From Streptomyces sp. NBC_01549 (GTDB lineage Bacteria > Actinomycetota > Actinomycetes > Streptomycetales > Streptomycetaceae): a stretch of 64,000 nucleotides of DNA. The position numbers and the translations under genes are program-made. The stretch is taken from assembly GCF_026339955.1 (NCBI RefSeq), contig NZ_JAPEPW010000001.1:3188501-3252500 (forward strand), in the 5' to 3' direction. Below the pieces are notes generated by a model that was not told where the DNA came from, made no database searches, and was given only the letters and a program-made list of their open reading frames with translations. Below, in pieces: positions 42,150 through 50,272 of the stretch; position 1 is the first letter of the stretch, and every line of letters begins with the position of its first letter.

Positions 42150-42370
42150 GGGTCTGTCCGGCGGATCATGCTGCAGATGCGGGGCTTGGTGCGTCCATCG
42201 GCGGCGTTGTCGTCGGTTGCCGACTCCCCCACTCTCGACTTCGCTCGAGCGGGGGGACCCCCATCGCGTCGACGCCTTCCTCCGCCTTGCAGTTGGACGC
42301 ACCAAGCCCCGCTCACCAGCGTCGATGAGGCACCGCCCGTTTCCTGCGACCTGATCCGCCGGACAGACCC
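42150..42370. mobile_element. 221-bp MITE with 19-bp perfect terminal inverted repeats and TA duplication
   Basis: Ends GGGTCTGTCCGGCGGATCA (42150-42168) and its exact complement (42352-42370), flanked by TA on both sides (42148-42149 and 42371-42372). A second inner inverted repeat GCGGGGCTTGGTGCGTCCA (42179-42197 and 42294-42312) and a nested palindromic repeat (42221-42266) fill most of the rest. No ORF. TA duplication suggests mobilisation by an IS630/Tc1- or IS5-related transposase supplied in trans. Host ORF is restored by excision. Confidence 0.87.
42221..42266. repeat. palindromic repeat copy B, nested in the MITE
   Basis: CGACTCCCCCACTCTCGAC followed by TTCGCTCGAGCGGGGGGACC and CCCATCG. 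CTCGA and TCGAG pair around CTTCGC, outer CCCCC and GGGGG pair, and a second GGGGG-A-CCCCC inverts at the right. It matches copies A and C. Confidence 0.8.
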
Positions 42371-42715
42371 TAGCCGCCCGCGCCCAGTCGCTCGCGCGCC
42401 CTTCGTGCAGCGCGAACTCCAGGCCGAAGGTGCCGGTCGACGGGTCGGGGTCGACCAGGGTGTACGCCCGCTGGTGCGGCTTGCCCGCGTTGTCGAACCA
42501 CAGCCGGACCCACATGGTCGGGTGCACCCCGGTCGCCGCGAGCATGCCGCCGTCGGTGAGGCGCAGGCGGCGGTAGCGCGGGGTGATGTCCTCGGCCTCG
42601 GTCACGGTGAACTCGAAGTCCTTGCCGCGCAGCAGCTTGAGTACCGCGCCTTCCCAGCCGTGCCCCTGAGCCATCGTCTGTCCGCCCCTCGCGTACGATT
42701 TCGCCACAATGGAAG

Positions 42716-42734
42716 TTAGGTTAGCCTAACCTGA
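42716..42734. promoter_or_regulatory. iron box (DmdR/IdeR operator)
   Basis: TTAGGTTAGCCTAACCTGA is a near-perfect 19-bp iron box (family consensus TTAGGTTAG-G-CTAACCTAA). It lies between the divergent SIP and penicillin-acylase genes, 42 bp from the first and 18 bp from the second, so both are expected to be repressed when iron is plentiful. Confidence 0.87.
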
Positions 42735-42752
42735 TAAAAGTGGGGATGGATT

Positions 42753-44855
42753 GTGACCGCCGAGCTCTACCGTGACCCTTGGGGGATCCCCCACCTGCGC
42801 GCGGGCAGCGCCCTCGACCTCGCCCGCGCCCAAGGCCGTGTCACCGCCCTCGACCGCGCCTGGCAGCTGGAGGTCGAACGGCACCGGTCACAGGGCACCT
42901 CCGCCGCCTTCCTCGGCGCCGAGGCCGTCGACTGGGACCGGTTCGCGCGCCGGGCCCGGCTCGACGACACCGCGAGACGTTGCTTCGCGGCTCTGGACAG
43001 ACGGGACCCGGAGACCGCCGACTGGGTCGTCGCGTACGTCGAGGGCGTCAACGAGGGGCTGGCCGAAGGCGCCGGGCACGCACCGGAGTTCGCCAGGACC
43101 GGGCTCGCCGTAGGGCGCTGGGAGCCCTGGACCCCGCTCGGCGTCTGGCTCGGCACGCACATCCTCTTCGCCGGTTTCCCCGCCAAGCTGTGGAGGGAGG
43201 AGGTCGTCCGCCGGATCGGGCCGGAGGCCGTGGACCTCTTCGCCGCCGACGGTCCCGGCACCTCCGGCAGCAACGGCTGGCTCGTCACGGGCGAGCGGAC
43301 CGGCACCGGGCGGCCGGTCATCGCGGGCGACCCGCACCGCTTCATCGAGGACCCCGGCGTCTACCAGCAGATCCACCTCTCCTGCCCCGAGTTCGACGTC
43401 GTCGGCCTCGCCGTCCCCGGCGTCCCGGGCATCGCCCACTTCGCCCACACGGGCACCGTCGCCTGGGCCATCACCAACGCGATGGCCGACTACCAGGACC
43501 TGTACCGGGAGCGGCTGCGACGCGCCGGACCTCAGGGACCGGAAGGATGGGAGGCGCTCGACCCGGACGGGGAGTGGCGGCCCGTGGCCCGGCACGTGGA
43601 GACGGTCGAGGTGGCCGGCGGTGAACCCGTCGAGGTCGAGATCGTCGAGACCCCGCGCGGGCCGGTCGTCATCGGGGGAACGGAGCGGACCGAGGGCATC
43701 GGACCCATCAGCCTCCGCTACCCGCCCCGCGTCACCGAGGACCTCGGCTTCAGCGCGCTCCTCCCCCTCCTGCGGGCCCGCGAAGTCGCCGACGTGGACC
43801 GGGCGTTCGACCACTGGGCCGAGCCCGTGAACGTCGTCCAGGCCGCCGACACCGAGGGCGGCGTACTGCACCGGGTCGCCGGCCGGGTCCCGCTCCGCGG
43901 CTCGGACAACCGCACCCGGATCGTCGCCGCCTGGGAGCCCGGGCACGAGTGGCGGGGCTGGCACGAGATGCCGTACGGGACGGTCCAGGACGGCGCCGCC
44001 GTGATGGCCAACCAGCGCGGGCCGGCCACCCCGCTCGGCGTCGAGTTCGCCCCGCCGCACCGTGCCGCCCGGATCCGACAACTCCTCGACGAGCGGCCGA
44101 AGTGGACGGCCCGGGACATGGCGGACGTCCACATGGACACCCATCTCGGCTCCGCCGCGCCCCTGATGGACCACCTCGCCGCGCTCGACGGACTCGGCAT
44201 CGAAGCGACCGCCCTGCGGGACCGGCTGCTCGGCTGGGACCGCCGGATGACGGCCGACAGCCTGGCGGCGGCCGCGTACTCCGCGGTGCGCGGCGCGGTC
44301 GTACGGCGGCTCGCCGCACACCCCGCCTTCGCCGCGCTGGCCGACGCGCCCGCGTACCCCGAGGTCTTCCGCCCCTGGCTCGCCCTCCTCCCCCGCGTCG
44401 GCTTCGCCCTCGAACACCTGCTGAAGGCCGAGGAGTTGTACGGCATCGACCGCGCCGCCCTCGTCCGCGAGGCCGTCGAGGAGGCGGCCGCGCAACCGCT
44501 CGGCGTCTGGGGCGACACCCACCGGCTCGCGCCGTGGCGCGCGCTCACGACCACCTCGTACGACGAACCGGGGCTCTCCGGAGACCACGACTGCGTGCTG
44601 TGCACCTCGGCGGTCCCCGGCCTGACGGACCTGAGTGCGCGCGGCCCGGCGGCCCGTTACGTCTGGGACCTCGCCGACCGCGACCACAGCCTCTGGGTGG
44701 TCCCCTTCGGCGCCTCGGGCGTCCCGGGCTCGGCCCACCACCGCGACCAACTCCCCTTGTGGATCGAGGGAGGGCTGGCCCCGGTCATCACCGACTGGAG
44801 CCGGCTGACGCAGGAACAGGAGACAGAGAAGGTTGAGGACAGCCATGAGCAGTGA
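42753..44855 (+). CDS. penicillin-acylase-family Ntn hydrolase (iron-regulated)
   Basis: Ntn-hydrolase precursor of 700 residues from GTG 42753. Seen: N-terminal ELYRDPWGIPHLRA, the autoprocessing site GTSGSNGW with the nucleophile Ser near 173, VVGLAVPGVPGIAHFAHTGTVAWAITN, and MANQRGP; Asn and Arg elements of the beta chain follow. There is no signal peptide, so it is cytoplasmic, unlike quorum-quenching acylases. The iron box and the next AlcB-like gene suggest acyl removal or transfer during siderophore metabolism, comparable to PvdQ in pyoverdine maturation; this is inference. Overlap with the next gene shows coupling. Confidence 0.88.
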   Translation: MTAELYRDPWGIPHLRAGSALDLARAQGRVTALDRAWQLEVERHRSQGTSAAFLGAEAVDWDRFARRARLDDTARRCFAALDRRDPETADWVVAYVEGVNEGLAEGAGHAPEFARTGLAVGRWEPWTPLGVWLGTHILFAGFPAKLWREEVVRRIGPEAVDLFAADGPGTSGSNGWLVTGERTGTGRPVIAGDPHRFIEDPGVYQQIHLSCPEFDVVGLAVPGVPGIAHFAHTGTVAWAITNAMADYQDLYRERLRRAGPQGPEGWEALDPDGEWRPVARHVETVEVAGGEPVEVEIVETPRGPVVIGGTERTEGIGPISLRYPPRVTEDLGFSALLPLLRAREVADVDRAFDHWAEPVNVVQAADTEGGVLHRVAGRVPLRGSDNRTRIVAAWEPGHEWRGWHEMPYGTVQDGAAVMANQRGPATPLGVEFAPPHRAARIRQLLDERPKWTARDMADVHMDTHLGSAAPLMDHLAALDGLGIEATALRDRLLGWDRRMTADSLAAAAYSAVRGAVVRRLAAHPAFAALADAPAYPEVFRPWLALLPRVGFALEHLLKAEELYGIDRAALVREAVEEAAAQPLGVWGDTHRLAPWRALTTTSYDEPGLSGDHDCVLCTSAVPGLTDLSARGPAARYVWDLADRDHSLWVVPFGASGVPGSAHHRDQLPLWIEGGLAPVITDWSRLTQEQETEKVEDSHEQ

Positions 44856-45630
44856 GCCGTACGGCGCCGACCGCGAGGCCGTGCACGAGGAACAGCTCGA
44901 CGGCTTCGGGACCGTGCGCGTCCTGCCCGTCGACCCGCACGCCGACCTGGACGTCATCCACCGCTGGGTGAGCGAGGAGCGTGCCGTGTTCTGGGGCATG
45001 AACGGGCTCACGAAGCAGCAGGTGCTGGAGACGTACGTCCACCTGGACTCCCTCGACACCCACCACGCCTTCCTCGCGCTCAAGGACGGTGAGCCCGCCG
45101 CGCTCTTCCAGACGTATGAACCGGAGGCCGACCGGGTGGGCGAGTGCTACGCCGTCGAGCCCGGCGACGTCGGCGTCCATCTGCTGATCGGTCCCGCGGG
45201 GCCCGGCGGTGGCCGGTCCGGCTGGTCGTCCGCGCTGCTGACCGCGTTCACCGCGTATGTGCTGATCGGCCTCGACCGGCGGCGGGTCGTGGTGGAACCC
45301 GACGCGCGCAACGAGAAGGCGATCACGCGCCTGGTCCGGCAGGGCTTCGTGGCTGGCCCGGAGATCGTGCTTCCGGAAATCGACCTCCCCGATGTCCACT
45401 TGCCCGAGAAGCGGGCCCGCCTGGCCTTCCTGACGCGGGAGGCGGCCCTCTCAGGGGGTTCCTGCCCGGGTTCCGCGACGGCGTCCCCGCCGGTTTCCTC
45501 GCCGGTTCCGCCGGCGGCCGGGGGAGTGAGCACGGCGCCGGATTCGGCCGTACGTATCCGTGACTCTGGTAAATACACGGAGACCTGCGGAGACCGCGGG
45601 AACGACGGAGACGACGGAGACGGCGTGTGA
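44845..45630 (+). CDS. AlcB/IucB-like siderophore acyltransferase (GNAT fold)
   Basis: About 261 residues. N-terminal core (about 15-200): FGTVRVLPVDPHADLDVIHRWVSEERAVFWGMNG, FQTYEPEADRVGECY, GDVGVHLLIGP, then DRRRVVVEPDARNEKAITRLVRQGF, the signature of IucB/RhbD/AlcB hydroxamate-siderophore N-acyltransferases. The last 60 residues are Ser/Pro/Gly-rich and disordered. The start ATG 44845 lies inside the acylase gene (overlap 11 bp); ATG 44833 is an alternative. Likely acylates an N-hydroxylated diamine; no NRPS/NIS gene is in the window. Confidence 0.85.
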   Translation: MSSEPYGADREAVHEEQLDGFGTVRVLPVDPHADLDVIHRWVSEERAVFWGMNGLTKQQVLETYVHLDSLDTHHAFLALKDGEPAALFQTYEPEADRVGECYAVEPGDVGVHLLIGPAGPGGGRSGWSSALLTAFTAYVLIGLDRRRVVVEPDARNEKAITRLVRQGFVAGPEIVLPEIDLPDVHLPEKRARLAFLTREAALSGGSCPGSATASPPVSSPVPPAAGGVSTAPDSAVRIRDSGKYTETCGDRGNDGDDGDGV

Positions 45631-47606
45631 GTGAACGTGGAGGCGGACAGCGGGAGCGACGACGGATCGCCCAAGGGCTCGCGCTGTTGGGCACGGTGCT
45701 GGTCCTGGTGCTCTTCGGCGGCGTCGGCGGCGCGTCCGCCCACGCCGCGCTGACCGGCTCCGATCCACAGGACGGCAGCGTGCTGAAGACGGCACCCACC
45801 GAGGTGACGCTGACCTTCAGCGAGTCCATCGGGCTCCTCGACGACTCCTTCCGCGTGCTCACCCCGGAGAACCGGCGCGTCCACACCGGCGATCCGGGGC
45901 ACGCGGGCGACCGTTCCGACACCGCCCGCGTGACCCTGCCCAAGGGCCTCGGCACCGGCACCTTCACGGTGGCCTGGCGGGTCGTGTCTGCCGACAGCCA
46001 CCCGATCTCCGGTGCCTTCACCTTCTCCATCGGCAAACCCTCCGCGACCGCCCCGCCCGTCCTCGTCGACCCCGACGGGAACACCGCCGCGGGCACGCTC
46101 TACGACGCGGCCCGCTACTTCGCGTACGGCGGTCTGGCCCTCCTCATCGGCGCGGCCACCTTCGTCCTGGTCTGCGGATTCCCGGGCCCGGTACGGCGAC
46201 TGCTGCTCACCGGCTGGTGGATCCTGGCCGGGTCCACCGTCGCGCTGCTGCTCCTGCGCGGACCGTACGAGCGCGGCAGCGGACCGGCGGACGCCTTCGA
46301 CCCGTCCGTCCTCAGCGAGACCCTGACCAGCAGGCCGGGACTGGCCCTGGTGGCGCGGCTGGTGCTGCTCGGGGCGGCGGTGTTCTATCCGGTACGGGAG
46401 CAGGCGCGGGGGCGGGTCGTTCTCGCACTCGGCGGGCTGCTCACCGTCTCCCTCGCCGTCACCTGGGCCGTCGCCGAGCACGCGTCCGCCGGGATCCAGG
46501 TCCCCGTGGCGATGGTCTCCTCCGTGCTGCACCTGCTGTCGATGGCGGTCTGGATGGGCGGTCTCGGGGCCCTGCTCACCGCGCTGTACCGGTCGGCCGA
46601 GCCGCTCCCCGCGGCCGTCGTCAACCGCTTCTCCCGCCTCGCCCTCGCCTCGGTCACCGTCCTGGTCGTCACCGGCGTCTACCAGTCCTGGCGCGGCCTC
46701 GGCTCCTGGGACGCGCTGACCTCCACCTCCTACGGCCGACTCCTCCTCGCCAAGCTGGTGGCGGTGCTCGTGCTGCTCGCGGGGGCGGGGGCCTCGCGCC
46801 GCTGGACGGGACGGCTGATGCTCGCGGCGGAGGAGGAACGGACGGCGGCGACGGTACGGGTGGAGAAGCGGGTGCCGGAGACGGTGGGGGCCCCGGCCGT
46901 CCCCACCGGCGTACGCACCGCGGACGTACGAGCCGAGGGGGCCGGCGGCGCGCCCGACGACGACGCACCGGACGGCCACACACCGGACGAAGACGCTCCG
47001 GACGAAGACGCGCCGGATCCGGATCGAGGACCCTCACCCTCCGACAGGACTACGGACAAGACCTCCGCCAAGACCTCCGCCAAAACCTCCGGCGAGGCTT
47101 CCGACGAGGCCGACCGGTACCGGCGGGCGTTGCGGCGATCGGTGCTGGTCGAGGTCGTCGTCGGCGTCGTCGTGCTGGTGATCACCACCCTGCTCACCGG
47201 TACCCAGCCGGGCCGGGCGGCCACCGAGGCCGCGGCGGCCTCCGCCACCGAGGCCGCCGGGCAGGCCACGGCCTCGACGACGACGATCCCGTTCGACGTG
47301 GGCACGAAGGGCGGACACGGCAAGGTGCAGATCCAACTGACACCGAGCCGTGTGGGCGAGAACTCCGTGCAGGCCGTGATCTACGGCCCCGACGGCGGCT
47401 TCGCCACCGTGCCCGAACTGCGCCTCACCTTCACCCTGGAGTCCCAGCAGATCGGCCCGATCGACGCCGAGCTGACCGACAAGGGCGGCTACTGGGCCGC
47501 CGACGGCGTCACTCTCCCGGTGGCCGGCACCTGGACCATGAAGGCCACGGTCCGCACCACCGACATCGACCAGGTCACGGTGTCGAAGACCGTGAAGATC
47601 GGCTGA
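45627..47606 (+). CDS. CopC-CopD fusion copper transport/resistance protein
   Basis: Protein of 659 residues. A signal-like N-terminal helix (about 13-38) is followed by a CopC domain (about 38-135) starting HAALTGSDPQDGS, with the copper-binding N-terminal His and DSHPISGAF later. Eight TM helices of CopD span about 155-400, then a charged linker (about 400-490), another TM (VLVEVVVGVVVLVITTLLTG), and a C-terminal extracytoplasmic domain. GTG start overlaps the previous stop (GTGA), so it belongs to the iron-box operon. Copper import or export is unproven. Confidence 0.88.
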   Translation: MSERGGGQRERRRIAQGLALLGTVLVLVLFGGVGGASAHAALTGSDPQDGSVLKTAPTEVTLTFSESIGLLDDSFRVLTPENRRVHTGDPGHAGDRSDTARVTLPKGLGTGTFTVAWRVVSADSHPISGAFTFSIGKPSATAPPVLVDPDGNTAAGTLYDAARYFAYGGLALLIGAATFVLVCGFPGPVRRLLLTGWWILAGSTVALLLLRGPYERGSGPADAFDPSVLSETLTSRPGLALVARLVLLGAAVFYPVREQARGRVVLALGGLLTVSLAVTWAVAEHASAGIQVPVAMVSSVLHLLSMAVWMGGLGALLTALYRSAEPLPAAVVNRFSRLALASVTVLVVTGVYQSWRGLGSWDALTSTSYGRLLLAKLVAVLVLLAGAGASRRWTGRLMLAAEEERTAATVRVEKRVPETVGAPAVPTGVRTADVRAEGAGGAPDDDAPDGHTPDEDAPDEDAPDPDRGPSPSDRTTDKTSAKTSAKTSGEASDEADRYRRALRRSVLVEVVVGVVVLVITTLLTGTQPGRAATEAAAASATEAAGQATASTTTIPFDVGTKGGHGKVQIQLTPSRVGENSVQAVIYGPDGGFATVPELRLTFTLESQQIGPIDAELTDKGGYWAADGVTLPVAGTWTMKATVRTTDIDQVTVSKTVKIG

Positions 47607-47666
47607 CCCGGGTCCCTTCCCGCACCGCGTCCGGCGTACCGGTCCGTACCGCCCGCGGGTGGTACG

Positions 47667-48782
47667 TCAGCCGGTCGCCGAGGGCGTCTGCTTCATACCG
47701 TCGACGACGGCCCGGGTGACGATGGCGTTGGTGAAGGTCACGGTGCCGGGCTTGATCAGAGCGTCCTCGCCGGCGCTCGCGGTCACCTTGACCGAGCGGT
47801 CGCCCAGGAAGACATGGGTCTTCTTGTCGAAGATCCACTCTTCGCGTTCGCCGCTGGTCTCGTCCAGCCGGGCCACCGCGATCCCGTGCCGGCCCACCGC
47901 GTCCACCGCGTCGTTCACCACGACGACTCCGGGGATCTTCGCGGCGGCCTTGAACAGGGCCGAGTACAGCTCCGCCGGCGGGTAGCTCTCGACGAGCAGG
48001 TCTCCGATGGTTTCGAACGCCTGCTGGTCGGGGGTGTTGCCCTGGCCCTTGGTCTCCTTGTAGATCTTGGCCAGGATCGTGTCGGGGTCGGTGGTCAGCT
48101 CGGCCAGGTAGTCGTACGTGGGGTGGTTCAGGCTCCCGACCGGGGTGTTGCCCTGTTCGTCGGGCAGGCTCAGGGTCTCGCCCTCGGAGCTGTCGTTGAC
48201 GGCCGGGTCGATCAGCCAGCCCTTGGTGCCGTCGGAGGACATCCAGACCTGACGGCGGTGCAGCGCGTGACTGGCGAGGCTGCTCTTGTCGTCGACGGTC
48301 TTCACGAACGAGTCGGCCGTCTTGGACTCGATGTAGACGTACTGGCCGGGCTTGACGGCCGGGTGGGTTCCCTCGCTCTCGGACGCCGCCAGCGAGATCT
48401 GGTCGAGCAGCTGGGGGACGCCCTTGGTGGTCGCGGCACCGATGTGGGTGGTGAGGGCGGGTCCGGTGGCGACGCCGGCGTCCCTGACCCCGCCGCTGTC
48501 GTTCAGCACCACCCCGGCGACGACCGTCCCGGCGAGCGCGGCGGCCAGCGCGGGCAGCATGATCGCCGGCCGCGGCAGCCGCAGCCGCCGGGTCCGCGCC
48601 GGGGCCACCGCCTCGGCGGCCGCCGTGCGCTCTTCCTGCTGGGTCTGGTGAATCTGGGCCATCAGGCGCTCCTTGTGGAACTGGTGACGGCCCGCCGGGA
48701 GATCGCGCGCCGTGCGGGACAGGAGCTGCTTCGCGCTCTCGTCCTGCTCGGCCGGACTCTGCCGGGGCGTGTTCGTGTTCAT
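47667..48782 (-). CDS. CU044_5270-family protein, probable ECF sigma regulator
   Basis: Membrane protein of 371 residues. The N-terminal cytosolic part (about 1-62: DESAKQLLSRTARDLPAGRHQFHKERLMAQIHQTQQEE) precedes a TM helix (AIMLPALAAALAGTVVAGVVL) and a secreted domain with YVYIESKTADSF, HRRQVWMSSDGTKGWLIDP, GNTPVGSLNHPTYDYLAEL and IAVARLDETSGEREEWIFDKKTHVFLG, a family pattern of CU044_5270. These proteins follow ECF sigma genes and behave as anti-sigma-like partners by position. Coupled to the sigma gene by ATGA. Confidence 0.87.
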   Translation of the reverse strand: MNTNTPRQSPAEQDESAKQLLSRTARDLPAGRHQFHKERLMAQIHQTQQEERTAAAEAVAPARTRRLRLPRPAIMLPALAAALAGTVVAGVVLNDSGGVRDAGVATGPALTTHIGAATTKGVPQLLDQISLAASESEGTHPAVKPGQYVYIESKTADSFVKTVDDKSSLASHALHRRQVWMSSDGTKGWLIDPAVNDSSEGETLSLPDEQGNTPVGSLNHPTYDYLAELTTDPDTILAKIYKETKGQGNTPDQQAFETIGDLLVESYPPAELYSALFKAAAKIPGVVVVNDAVDAVGRHGIAVARLDETSGEREEWIFDKKTHVFLGDRSVKVTASAGEDALIKPGTVTFTNAIVTRAVVDGMKQTPSATG

Positions 48783-49447
48783 CGGTTTCCTTCCTGTGCG
48801 GGCCGGATCACTTGGGTGCGATCGCCTGTTATCTGTCGGCCGGGGCGGCCGCCTTCCCGTCTTCCGCGAACTTTTTTCAGCAGTGGTCCGGGTTCTTCGC
48901 GCGCCGGCCCGGGGTCGGTGAGGGTGCGCAGCTTCTTGCGGGCACGGGAGAGCCGGGAGGCGACCGTGCCGACCGGAATCCCCAGCGCCTCCGCGGCGGC
49001 CTCGTAGTCCAGGCCCTCCCCCAGGCAGAGCGCGAGGACCTCGCGCTCCGGGGGGCGCAGTGCCGCGAGGGCGGTGAGGGCGGTCGCGAGGCGGCGCCGG
49101 TCGTCGACCCGCCCGGCCACGTCCTCGGCGTGGTCGGGCACCGACAGCTCGGCCGCGGCGGCGGCCTGGGCCGCCTGCCGGTAGCGCCGGTTGCTCCGGG
49201 ACTGGTTGCGCGCGGTGTTGGTGGCGATGCCCAGCAGCCAGGGCCGCAGCGAGCCACCTTCGGGGTCGACCCGGTCGCGCAGCCGCCATGCCTCCAGGAA
49301 GGTCGCGGCCATCACGTCCTCGGCCGTCGACCAGTCGGCGGTCAGCCGGAAAGCATGGTTGTAGACCGCACGTGCATAGCTGTCGAAGAGCTCCGCGAAG
49401 GCGCTCGATTCCCCGGCCCGTACCCGGGTACGCATATCAATGCTCAC
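48779..49447 (-). CDS. ECF-type RNA polymerase sigma factor
   Basis: 222 residues. Region 2: FAELFDSYARAVYNHAFRLTADWSTAEDVMAATFLEAWR (about 17-56), then GGSLRPWLLGIATNTARNQSRSNRRYRQ; region 4: LRPPEREVLALCLGEGLDYEAAAEALGIPVGTVASRLSRARKKLR (about 128-172). A short basic tail follows. Belongs to the SigE-like ECF groups with CU044_5270 partners. The upstream region (49448-49674) presumably carries its own promoter. Confidence 0.9.
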   Translation of the reverse strand: MSIDMRTRVRAGESSAFAELFDSYARAVYNHAFRLTADWSTAEDVMAATFLEAWRLRDRVDPEGGSLRPWLLGIATNTARNQSRSNRRYRQAAQAAAAAELSVPDHAEDVAGRVDDRRRLATALTALAALRPPEREVLALCLGEGLDYEAAAEALGIPVGTVASRLSRARKKLRTLTDPGPAREEPGPLLKKVRGRREGGRPGRQITGDRTQVIRPAQEGNR

Positions 49448-49674
49448 CCCTATGAGCTGTCCGGCACCTCACACCGGCTTCCCGTGACCTGCGTCACATG
49501 TCCGGGCTTCGCCGCGCGCTCCAGCCGGTCCTCCATGACGGGCGATCGTACGGGTGGCTTGAAGGGAAGGGGTGGATGGGGTGCGGGGGAACTCCAGTGG
49601 CCGTCAACTCGTGGCGCGCGTCGAGTTGTTGAGTCCGAAGACTTCCACCCCGCTTCGCATGGAGGCCCGGAACT

Positions 49675-50024
49675 ATGACAGCCCAGTCCCACCACCGGCC
49701 CCAGGTCCACTCCCCTGACCGCCCCTCGCGGCGCGCGTTTCTCGGCGGTGCCGCCGTGGCCGCGCTCGCGGTGGCGACCGGGACCGGCACGGCGAGCGCC
49801 GCCTCCGCCGCCCCCCGGGCCGCTTCTTGGCCGACCGAGTTCCCGCTCCCCGACGGGTTCCTCCCCGAGGGCATCACCATCGGCGCCGAGCCGTACGCCT
49901 ACATGGGCTCGCGGGCCGACGGCGCGGTCTACCGCACCGACCTGCGCACCGGCGAGGGCAGGGTCATCCACGAGGGCGGCACCGGCCTGGTGTCGGTCGG
50001 CATGAAGCTGGACCACGATGGCCT
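49675..50024 (+). pseudogene. 5' fragment of a Tat-exported beta-propeller (SMP-30-like) protein
   Basis: The first 115 residues carry a twin-arginine signal ([25 protein letters not shown]) and then FPLPDGFLPEGITIGAEPYAYMGSRADGAVYRTDLRTGEGRVIHEG, resembling the start of a gluconolactonase/SMP-30 propeller. At about 50020 (LDHDG) similarity stops and unrelated sequence follows, including a minus-strand start (ATGAACGCGCTGCAGGCC, 50037 leftwards) with its own ribosome site. The gene is truncated; the frame continues to 50292 as junk. Confidence 0.65.
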
Positions 50025-50272
50025 GCAGCGCGTTCATGGGGTTTCCTTCCGGACGGGGGCTGTGAACCTCTGGGACCAACTGGGTTCAACGATGCCGTCG
50101 TCCGTGCGCCGGAACGATGAGGTGAGCTCCCGAACCGGGGGTGTAGCCAGCTGTACCTCCGCCCCGGGGGAGAGCCCTCGTCTCCGGGGAAAACCACCGG
50201 CGACCCGGTCGGCACGCGCCGCCACCCGGACAAGGGGAAGTCGGGGTGGCAGCGCCCGGAGCGGGCCGGGGC

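Larger units (their letters stand above)
41726..42674 (-). pseudogene. siderophore-interacting protein (ferric-siderophore reductase), disrupted by a MITE
   Basis: The 5' part (42674 to 42373) encodes GHGWEGAVLKLLRGKDFEFTV, then YRRLRLTDGGML, RAYTLVDPDP with the R-x-Y-T FAD motif and SDWARAA. The 3' part (42147 to 41726) continues PGDTIEATVHGTAFTEPDPAPSHVFAVADAASLPALNSLLD, and ends MGYWRTAA, a standard SIP NAD(P)H domain. Deleting the 221-bp element and one TA gives ...ARAAKPGDTIEATV... without a gap. The intact protein would have been about 240 residues and released iron from siderophores. The iron box just upstream indicates iron-repressed expression. Start MAQGHG at 42674 is preferred over GTG 42707. 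Confidence 0.87.

Noticed and set aside
42775..42800. GGGGGATCCCCCA as another palindromic repeat copy
   Set aside because: It codes for the conserved DPWGIPHL motif of penicillin acylases and lacks the other arms of the repeat.
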